The notes under the pieces were generated by a model that saw only the letters and a list, made by a program, of their open reading frames with translations, was not told the DNA's origin and ran no database searches. From the NCBI GenBank assembly GCA_016194625.1, contig JACQBB010000077.1:1-11459 (forward strand): a DNA stretch of 11,459 nucleotides, written 5' to 3'. The DNA comes from Elusimicrobiota bacterium. Lineage in GTDB: Bacteria; Elusimicrobiota; Elusimicrobia; UBA1565; UBA9628. Numbering within the stretch: position 1 is the stretch's first letter; every line of letters begins with the position of its first letter. Positions 1 to 5,498 of the stretch are shown one piece after another. Both the position numbers and the translations under genes were made by a program.

Positions 1-131
1 CCGGACAGGCGCATCAGCAGGCCGACCAGGTCGAAGCGCGCGTCCGCGACCACGTCCGGCCGCGCGGCCCCCGCGGGGGACGCGGCCGCGAGCAAGGCGG
101 CGGCCAGCGTCAGCCGACGAAGCGCGCCCAG
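1..131 (-). CDS. Secreted protein, N-terminal fragment (possibly DUF4932-like)
   Basis: Only the first ~43 codons are present; the gene runs off the left edge. The frame encodes a signal peptide (RRLTLAAALLAAASPAGAA, predicted cut after the second GAA alanine), then RPDVVADARFDLVGLLMRLSG. The 'D-R-F-D-L-V-G-L-L-M-R-L-S-G' stretch resembles the opening of DUF4932 proteins, which carry an HExxH site further on; that part is outside the window, so this is a weak family guess. The frame has no ATG, GTG or TTG that keeps the whole signal peptide. The best start is a CTG at 131-129, 4 bases after a GGAGAGG that could act as ribosome binding site. The first conventional start is TTG at 95-93, which would remove the Arg-Arg n-region and half the hydrophobic core. 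It overlaps the end of the upstream gene by 22 bases, so coupled translation is likely. Confidence 0.55.
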   Translation of the reverse strand, partial: MGALRRLTLAAALLAAASPAGAARPDVVADARFDLVGLLMRLS

Positions 132-784
132 AGGGCCTCTCCGTCGAAGTCGAGCGCGACGACGCGGGCGTCGCGCAGGATCAGCGTCAGCTGGGCCGCG
201 CGCGGCGCGAAGGCGGCCGACAGGTCGGTGCGCAGGAACGCCGGCCACGGCGCGGGCTCGGCCAGGACCAGCGTCCAGCCCTCGCTCCCCGCCGCGGTCT
301 GCACGGCCGCGACCGGGCACAGGCGATGGAAGGCGGCCAGAGTGGACGCCACCGGCTCGTCGAAATCGCCGGCGGAGAAGCGCGCGCGAGAGAGGGCGCG
401 CGACGCGCCCGTCTCCGGCAGAAGGGTCTTCAGCTCCTCCCCGCGCGGGCCGCGGACCGCCGCGACCGCGCGCGTCCAGCGCCCCTCCTTGGCGTCCCAG
501 CGCGCGTCCACCCAGGCGCGCGAGCGCGCCGGCTCGTCGGCCAGCGCGGACTCCGGCAGGCCCAGCGCCCGGGCGAACGCCGCGCGCGCGGGCCCCAGCT
601 CGCCGCACGGGCGCAGCGCGACCCGCAGGGACGCCGCGTCGCCGCCGCGCACCGCGCCCTCCCACTCGCCGACCGGCAGGGCCTCGGAGACGGACGCGGC
701 CAGCTCCCGCAGGCCGCCGTAGGCCCCGGCGGGGTCGCAGGCGGCCGTCGCCTCCAGCCACTCGCGCAGGTGACGGCCGTTCAC
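110..784 (-). CDS. Hypothetical protein coupled to the HExxH hydroxylase gene
   Basis: 224 residues, soluble, with no signal peptide, membrane segment or metal motif that I recognise. It begins GTG AAC GGC at 784, and the GTGA overlaps the TGA stop of the preceding hydroxylase gene by 4 bases, a classic coupling overlap; an open frame continues far upstream but only as a shadow of that gene. The sequence has a helical N-terminal part (about 1-75, with HLREWLEA) and a C-terminal part with alternating strand-like stretches (about 110-224: RWTRAVAAVRG, LTLILRDARVVALDFDG, ending LWARFVG). A central DARWDAKEGRW stretch is notable. I do not recognise the family. Its fixed position directly behind a peptide-modifying enzyme suggests an accessory role, for example substrate binding or a partner subunit, but nothing in the sequence proves it. 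Confidence 0.85.
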   Translation of the reverse strand: MNGRHLREWLEATAACDPAGAYGGLRELAASVSEALPVGEWEGAVRGGDAASLRVALRPCGELGPARAAFARALGLPESALADEPARSRAWVDARWDAKEGRWTRAVAAVRGPRGEELKTLLPETGASRALSRARFSAGDFDEPVASTLAAFHRLCPVAAVQTAAGSEGWTLVLAEPAPWPAFLRTDLSAAFAPRAAQLTLILRDARVVALDFDGEALWARFVG

Positions 785-2184
785 GCGCCCCCCTCGGCCG
801 GCAGCGGCGCGCCGGGCGGCGCGAAGCGCGCGCGCGGCACGCGGTCCACCAGCTCGCCGGGGACCGCGTGGATCCAGGTGCCCGGGACGGCGCGCTCGGC
901 GTAGTGCTTCTCGCACTCCGCCTTCTGCTCGGCGACCAGGGCCGGCGGGAACCACTGCGTCGCGTGGCGCAGCAGGCCGACCTCGCGCCACAGGCCGGAC
1001 ACGAACTCGCGGCCGAACGGGGTCAGCGTGCCGTGTTCGGTGACGGCGAGCATCGCCTTCTCGCATTGGAACAGGCGCTTGGCGACGTTGGCCATCACCT
1101 CGATGCGGACCTCGTCGGGATAGGTCTCGCGCTGGAGCGAGCGCGCCAGGTAGCGGCCCACGTTCAGGAACGCGTGCGCTCCGATGATCAGGCCGCGCAG
1201 GCGGCGCGCGTCGGGACGCCACGGCGAGTAGAACACCTGGCCCGACTGCCCCGGCTCCAGGATCGGGTCGGCCGCGAGCAATTGATTGAGCTTCAGGTGG
1301 TTGAACTCGTGGATCAGCGTCTCGGCCTGGAGCAGGACGTCGGGCGACGGCGACAGCCCGATGACGCCGCGCAGGTGCTGGTACGAGGACGACACGCTCG
1401 TGTAGTTGTTCGGGTTCTGCAGCGGCACCAGCACGTGCAGCAGGTCGGTCAGCTCCGCGTGCAGCTTGGGGTCGCGCTCGCGCATGTCCTCGATCGCCTT
1501 GCGGATCGGCGCGGCGAACTCCGCGCGCTCCGCGTCGGAGAGCGTCGCCAGGCCGTGCATCGTGACGCCGTGGACCTGCAGCCAGCCGCGGTCGTCGACG
1601 ACGATGCCGGGCACGACCTCGACGAGCCGGCGGACCGGGCCGCCGGCGACCGCGTCCGCCGGGGAGAACTCCGCCTCGACCCCCTCGCCCTTCAGCGTCA
1701 GGACCCCGCCGGAGACCTTCACGCTCACCGGCAGGCGCGACGCCGCCGCGAAGTCCAGCGCCCAGACGGTGTCGTACAGGTGGAAGCCGCCGTCGGGATC
1801 CAGCACGCCGCCGCAGGACAGCGTCCGGCCCGTCATCAGCGCCAGCGCCGCCGCGAAATGGGAGAGCAGGCCGAACTGGAGGTGCCAGTCCTCCTCCGGG
1901 GCGGGGTGCGCGAAGTGGGAGCGCCACAGCGACAGCCAGTAGTCGAGCGCCGGGTGCTCGAGCAGGCGCTCGGCGGCCGCGCCCTTCGCCCCGGCGAGGA
2001 ACTCTCCGGCGGCGGCGTAGCCGGCCTTGCGCGCCGAAGCCGGGCCGTCGCGGCGCAGGCCCTTCAGCGCGTCGCGCAGGCCCGCGCGGACCTCCTCGAC
2101 GCGGCGCAGGTGGACCCAGCGCCACTCGGGCGTGAGCCCGCCGCTGAGGACCCAGAGCGACTCGTCGAGCGTCTTGCGCTTCAT
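781..2184 (-). CDS. Alpha-ketoglutarate/HExxH-type peptide beta-hydroxylase family protein (TIGR04267-like)
   Basis: 467 residues, cytoplasmic. The C-terminal half matches the 'mod_HExxH' family: SSSYQHLRGVIGLSP (~265-279), then AETLIHEFNHLKLNQLL with HEFNH at 292-296, then FYSPWRPDARRLRGL (PWRPD at 321-325) and GAHAFLNVGRY (335-345). The order [small/Ser-rich strand]-ETLxHExxH-[KL.N]-PWR.D.R-GA.AFL is diagnostic of that family. Family members are iron/alpha-ketoglutarate enzymes that hydroxylate residues of ribosomally made peptides, often beside FxsB-type radical SAM proteins; they are not proteases despite the HExxH. H292 and H296 are the likely metal ligands and H337 a possible third ligand, though I could not align it securely. 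The N-terminal ~250 residues are less conserved, with an HPALDYWLSLW stretch as in other members. The ATG lies one base after the stop of the A24-like gene, without a Shine-Dalgarno, so translation is probably coupled. No radical SAM gene is seen nearby. Confidence 0.85.
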   Translation of the reverse strand: MKRKTLDESLWVLSGGLTPEWRWVHLRRVEEVRAGLRDALKGLRRDGPASARKAGYAAAGEFLAGAKGAAAERLLEHPALDYWLSLWRSHFAHPAPEEDWHLQFGLLSHFAAALALMTGRTLSCGGVLDPDGGFHLYDTVWALDFAAASRLPVSVKVSGGVLTLKGEGVEAEFSPADAVAGGPVRRLVEVVPGIVVDDRGWLQVHGVTMHGLATLSDAERAEFAAPIRKAIEDMRERDPKLHAELTDLLHVLVPLQNPNNYTSVSSSYQHLRGVIGLSPSPDVLLQAETLIHEFNHLKLNQLLAADPILEPGQSGQVFYSPWRPDARRLRGLIIGAHAFLNVGRYLARSLQRETYPDEVRIEVMANVAKRLFQCEKAMLAVTEHGTLTPFGREFVSGLWREVGLLRHATQWFPPALVAEQKAECEKHYAERAVPGTWIHAVPGELVDRVPRARFAPPGAPLPAEGGA

Positions 2185-2185
2185 C

Positions 2186-3577
2186 TCAATAGAGCGGCTG
2201 GAGGACGTGCCCTTGGAGGAATACGGTCAGAAAATAGCCTAAATAGATCCAGTTCGCAAAGGAGATCGTGGGCGCCAGCGGGACCGTCTCGATGCCGTTG
2301 TCCTCGCACCACTCGCGCAGCGCGGCGGCCTGGTCGGGGGTCAGCCCGTCCGCGTAGAAGGACGAGAAGTGCTCCTCGGCGAACTCCTCGTCCTCCTCGA
2401 TCGCCGCGACCAGCGCCGGGCCCAGGTTCATGTACGGGACGATCTGGTCGGGGCGCACGCTCGCGTACGACTCCGCGTCCCACAGGCGCACGAACACGAT
2501 GGACAGCCCGAAGAAGGTGCCCATCAGCGCCCAGGTGCCCAAGCCCCCGAACAGCCCCGCGCCCGGCAGCGTCAGGCGGTGGCCGGTGAGCCCCGCCCAC
2601 AGCGAGCCGAACGGGATCAGGCTCGGGATCAGGAACAGGAACGGCAGGGCCATGAACGCCGCCTGGCCCGCGACCGCGCGGAACGCGATCTGGATGCCGA
2701 AGAACAGGCAGAGGGAGAACACCGAGATGTGGCCGAAGGCGAACGTCAGCCCCGCCCAGTCCACCCGCCCCTTCCACAGGATCAGCCCCGCGAACAGCGC
2801 CGCGGTGATCGCCAGCGCGCGCGCCTTGCCCAGGCTGGCGGCGACGCGCGACCAGCCGAAGAACAGCCCGAAGCAGATCAAGGTCCGCACGAAGGTCGAG
2901 GCGATGCGCGACTCGAGGTAATAGGAGACCAGCGACATGACCGCCATCTGCGCGACCCACGAGCCCAGGTCCAGGAAGAAGCGCCCGGGAGCGTCCGCGT
3001 ACTCCTCGTAGTAGGCGAGCAGCTCGGCCTTGATCGCCGCGCCCCCCTCCCGCAGCTTGAGCCACAGGAAGCCCGGCGCCTTGTCGAGCCCGACCTTGCG
3101 CAGGAAGTCGGCCTGATGGGCGAAGCGCGTGCGCCACAGGTAGAACGAGGCGGTCACGAACAGGTAGGCCGCCGCCGGGACGAAGGTGTTGATCAGCGTC
3201 TCCAGCCACTCCGCGCCGCCGCGGAAGAAGGCCGGCACGCGCATCAGCGGCGCGAGCGCGCACAGCAGGACGTACAGCTTCACGTCGCCCGCCGGCCAGA
3301 CGCGCAGGCTCCACAGCACCGCCGCCGCGCCGACCGACGCGCCCGCGTGCCAGGCGAGCGCCGTCCACCACGCGCCCGTCACGCCCGCCTTCAGCAGGGC
3401 GCCCGCCAGCACCGCGGCGTAGCCGGCGGCGGTGAAGCCGCTCCACGCGACCAGGTAGCGGTGGCGGATGCGCTGCTCGTTCCAGTCGATCCAGCCCATG
3501 CGCGCCCACCCGGCGACGAAAGCCAGCCAGGCGTACGCGCTCACGGCCTTGAGCAGGAGGCTCGGTCCGGTCGGCAC
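2186..3577 (-). CDS. Large polytopic membrane protein with A24 (prepilin peptidase/CpaA-like) aspartic protease signature
   Basis: 463 residues with about 11-12 hydrophobic segments. The first ~120 residues follow the A24 pattern: TM1, then Asp31 followed six residues later by I37-R38-H39 (family: D-x5-IPN), two further membrane segments, then PAGDVKLY with Asp98 and Lys100 (family: GxGDxKL). Both catalytic-type aspartates are therefore kept; the first Gly of GxGD is Pro and IPN is IRH. A24 enzymes are usually about 150-290 residues and cut leader peptides of pilins. Here a loop (~150-200), six or so extra membrane segments, an acidic soluble region near the C-terminus (EEDEEFAEEHF) and a last membrane segment are added. 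Start is GTG at 3577, six bases after TAGAAT. The hydroxylase-like gene begins one base after its stop, suggesting joint function. It could be a leader peptidase or sensor, or an inactive relative; no pilin genes are present. Confidence 0.7.
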   Translation of the reverse strand: MPTGPSLLLKAVSAYAWLAFVAGWARMGWIDWNEQRIRHRYLVAWSGFTAAGYAAVLAGALLKAGVTGAWWTALAWHAGASVGAAAVLWSLRVWPAGDVKLYVLLCALAPLMRVPAFFRGGAEWLETLINTFVPAAAYLFVTASFYLWRTRFAHQADFLRKVGLDKAPGFLWLKLREGGAAIKAELLAYYEEYADAPGRFFLDLGSWVAQMAVMSLVSYYLESRIASTFVRTLICFGLFFGWSRVAASLGKARALAITAALFAGLILWKGRVDWAGLTFAFGHISVFSLCLFFGIQIAFRAVAGQAAFMALPFLFLIPSLIPFGSLWAGLTGHRLTLPGAGLFGGLGTWALMGTFFGLSIVFVRLWDAESYASVRPDQIVPYMNLGPALVAAIEEDEEFAEEHFSSFYADGLTPDQAAALREWCEDNGIETVPLAPTISFANWIYLGYFLTVFLQGHVLQPLY

Positions 3578-3583
3578 GGTCGG

Positions 3584-3589
3584 ATTCTA
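3584..3589 (-). promoter_or_regulatory. Leaderless-type -10 element for the A24-like gene
   Basis: TAGAAT on the minus strand in the 29-base gap behind the M15 gene, exactly six bases (CCGACC) before the GTG at 3577. It suggests that the A24-like/hydroxylase operon has its own promoter rather than depending only on read-through from upstream. Confidence 0.55.
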
Positions 3590-3606
3590 CTAAAGCCCGG
3601 AGAGCG

Positions 3607-4626
3607 TCAGGGGCAGCCGGCCGCCGTCGTGACCGGCCAGATCGGGTCGCAGGCCTCTCCTTGGCAGCGGCAGGAGCCCGCGCCGGTCTTGCCGCCCCAC
3701 TCGAAGTGCCAGGCCTCGTAGTCGAGCCGCGCGCCGCCGGCCCGCGCGACCGCGTGAGAGAGGATCGCGACGGCCTTGCGCTGGTCGATCGAGCAATGCG
3801 GGGAGTCGGGCGTGCCGGCCCGCGCGTCGAAGCAGTCCTGGCCGCGCGCGTCCTTCAGGACCAGGTCGCAGGCGTCGCCCGCGGCGTGCGGCGTGGACCC
3901 GGGCCACGCCATCAGGAAGGCGTGCGGGGCCCCCGAATGGAGGCCGGCGAGGACCTTCTCCTGGATCTCGGTGCGGACGGGGAGGTCCTCGAAGTGCATC
4001 ATCGTGAACAGCTCCCCGCACACCGCCTCGGCGTTGGCGTCCGGGACCGGGGCGCGCGGCTCGAGCGTGTTGCCGATGGCGCGCCGGTAGCAGTTGCGCA
4101 CGGAGACCGTGTAGCGCAGGGTCGCGCGCTCCGGATCGGCGTCCAGCGCCGCGTCCAGGCGCGACAGGCCGTCGGCCACCGCGCGGGTCGAGCGCTTGCC
4201 GCGCAGGTCGGTCAGGACGCGCGCGCCGCTCAGGGAGGCCGACAGGTCGGTCAGCTCCGCCGCGTCCGGCTTCAGGGTCCCGCGGATGTCCACGGGCGCC
4301 TTCACGTTCGTCGTGCGCCAGTCGTACACGCCCGACCACTTCGAGTGGTCGTAGGCCATCGAGCAGCAGCAGAAGCGCTCGCACGAAGCCGTCCCGTCGC
4401 AGAACCGCTCGGCGGAGTCGGGACGGCACTCCCCCGCCGTCGGATAGCCCCGCGCGGCGCAGCTCGGGTTGGCGGGCAGCTCCGGCGCGCCGGCCGGAGC
4501 GGGCACGTCCGCGGCCGCCTTCTTGAGGGCGCGCAGGTCCACCATCGGGACGTCGTCGGCGCGCGCGGGGCCGGCGAGCGGGGACAGGAGCGCGGCGAGG
4601 GCGAGGGCGCGAGGGAGGGTCCTCAC
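3607..4626 (-). CDS. Secreted Cys-rich M15-family (VanY/D-Ala-D-Ala carboxypeptidase-like) peptidase
   Basis: 339 residues with a clear signal peptide (MRTLPRALALAALLSPLAGPARA, cut before DDVP). The C-terminal ~180 residues carry the M15B motifs: VRNCYR (SGYRS-like, substrate arginine region), STPHAAGDACDL with H247 and D254 (SxHxxGxAxD zinc ligands) and EAWHFEW with catalytic-type E304 and zinc ligand H307. Such enzymes trim the C-terminal D-Ala from peptidoglycan stem peptides outside the cytoplasmic membrane. The mature protein holds 16 cysteines, seven of them in an N-terminal cluster (~55-90, ending FCCCS) and the rest scattered through the catalytic part and the last 30 residues, pointing to several disulfides. 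GTG start at 4626, six bases after TAACCT. It lies between the YwiC-like and A24-like genes in the same direction with ~30-base gaps. Substrate specificity (cell wall or another peptide) cannot be read from the sequence. Confidence 0.8.
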   Translation of the reverse strand: MRTLPRALALAALLSPLAGPARADDVPMVDLRALKKAAADVPAPAGAPELPANPSCAARGYPTAGECRPDSAERFCDGTASCERFCCCSMAYDHSKWSGVYDWRTTNVKAPVDIRGTLKPDAAELTDLSASLSGARVLTDLRGKRSTRAVADGLSRLDAALDADPERATLRYTVSVRNCYRRAIGNTLEPRAPVPDANAEAVCGELFTMMHFEDLPVRTEIQEKVLAGLHSGAPHAFLMAWPGSTPHAAGDACDLVLKDARGQDCFDARAGTPDSPHCSIDQRKAVAILSHAVARAGGARLDYEAWHFEWGGKTGAGSCRCQGEACDPIWPVTTAAGCP

Positions 4627-4632
4627 CCCCGC

Positions 4633-4638
4633 AGGTTA
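4633..4638 (-). promoter_or_regulatory. Leaderless-type -10 element for the M15 peptidase gene
   Basis: TAACCT on the minus strand in the 31-base gap behind the YwiC-like gene, exactly six bases (GCGGGG) before the GTG at 4626. It is the weakest match of the five to TATAAT, and the G-run next to the start could alternatively help ribosome binding. Confidence 0.4.
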
Positions 4639-4657
4639 ACAGGGGGCCGGCCCGATT

Positions 4658-5443
4658 TCAAGGGGCGCGCAGCAGCCAGCCGAGGCCCAGGGCCGCGGCG
4701 AACAGGACCGAGTAGCCGACCTCGGCGAAGCCCAGCGCCTTGAAGTCCACGCGGCCCGGCGCCAGGCGCGCGCGGCGCAGGGTCTTCTCCAGCGCGGCCG
4801 CGAACGGCAGGCCCGCCAGCCACGGCAGGGCGCCGGCGAGCGCCAGGACGACGACGGCCGCCAGCGCGGCGGCGTGGTAGGAGGCCGACAGCCGCCGCTG
4901 GCGCGCGAGCGCGGGGAGCACGGCCTTGTCGACCGCGGCGCGATGCCGCAGCGCCGAGGCCTTCACGTCGAAGATCGGCCCGAGGAAATAGAGCGCGCAG
5001 GCGAGCCACGTCCACCAGGCCTCCGGAGCCAGCGTCCCGCGCGACGCGTAGTAGGCCGCCGGCGCGCCCAGGCACAGGCCCGCGATGCCCAGGATCTCGT
5101 TGGCGTAGGAGAAGGTCTCGCGCTGTTGATTGGCGCGCAGGTTGTAGGCGAGCAGGGCGCCGGCCGGCGCGGCGAAGCCGAGCAGCCCCCAGCGTCCGTG
5201 GACGAGGAACAGCGGCAGGGCGCCCGCGGCGGCGAGCAGGGCGTCGCCGACCAGCCAGTTCCAAGCCCCCGGCGTCGGCTTGCCGGACGCCAGCGCCTGC
5301 AGAGGCACGCGGAACAGGAAGCCCCCCAGCGCCGCGGCGGAGAACGCGAGCGCGACGCCCCACGGCGCGCCGTGCGCGGCCGCGAAGCCGACGAGGATCG
5401 GGGCGATCAGCACCGCCCAGGAGCCGTGCTCTTTCGGCATCAT
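4658..5443 (-). CDS. YwiC-like integral membrane protein
   Basis: 261 residues, about seven hydrophobic segments. The N-terminus MMPKEHGSWAVLIAPILVG is the hallmark of the YwiC-like family (PKxHGxW followed by a first membrane helix). It is followed by FLFRVPLQAL, then a loop with NLRANQQRETFSYANEILG, then APAAYYASRG and FLGPIFDVKASALRHR, all in the usual order for that family. YwiC-like proteins are distant relatives of the UbiA prenyltransferase fold, but the NDxxD-type prenyl diphosphate motif of true UbiA enzymes is not seen and the family's function is unknown. Start is ATG at 5443 or the adjacent ATG at 5440; the first is chosen because TAGAAT lies exactly six bases before it. It is divergent from the secreted metallopeptidase gene and is the first gene of the leftward block. 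Confidence 0.8.
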   Translation of the reverse strand: MMPKEHGSWAVLIAPILVGFAAAHGAPWGVALAFSAAALGGFLFRVPLQALASGKPTPGAWNWLVGDALLAAAGALPLFLVHGRWGLLGFAAPAGALLAYNLRANQQRETFSYANEILGIAGLCLGAPAAYYASRGTLAPEAWWTWLACALYFLGPIFDVKASALRHRAAVDKAVLPALARQRRLSASYHAAALAAVVVLALAGALPWLAGLPFAAALEKTLRRARLAPGRVDFKALGFAEVGYSVLFAAALGLGWLLRAP

Positions 5444-5449
5444 GCGGGC

Positions 5450-5455
5450 ATTCTA
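5450..5455 (-). promoter_or_regulatory. Leaderless-type -10 element for the YwiC-like gene
   Basis: TAGAAT on the minus strand, with exactly six bases before the ATG at 5443 and no Shine-Dalgarno between. Fits the TANNNT-N6-start pattern seen four more times in the window. I see no convincing -35 hexamer. Confidence 0.55.
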
Positions 5456-5486
5456 CAAATCCCTGGCGACCGCCGGGGGCCGGGGC

Positions 5487-5492
5487 TATACT
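5487..5492 (+). promoter_or_regulatory. Leaderless-type -10 element for the secreted metallopeptidase gene
   Basis: TATACT (5 of 6 match to TATAAT), six bases before the ATG at 5499, no Shine-Dalgarno. A weak -35 candidate TGGCGA is at 5464-5469 with a 17-base spacer. It forms a back-to-back pair with the minus-strand element at 5450-5455. Confidence 0.6.
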
Positions 5493-5498
5493 CCGGTC

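Noticed and set aside
785..2125. Upstream extension of the 224-residue protein frame
   Set aside because: The frame is open far upstream, but that part is an Arg/Pro-rich shadow of the hydroxylase; the GTG at 784 in a GTGA overlap is the sensible start.
868..2589. Long plus-strand open frame across the hydroxylase gene
   Set aside because: Arg/Gln/Val-rich low-complexity translation without a motif; the minus strand encodes the full HExxH family signature.
2369..3721. Plus-strand open frame opposite the A24-like gene
   Set aside because: Gln/Arg/Glu-rich complement of membrane-protein codons; no start signal and no recognisable domain.
4644..4653. GGGCCGGCCC palindrome just behind the YwiC-like gene
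   Set aside because: Considered as a terminator, but it has no loop and no T-run in either direction; a chance palindrome is likely at this GC content.
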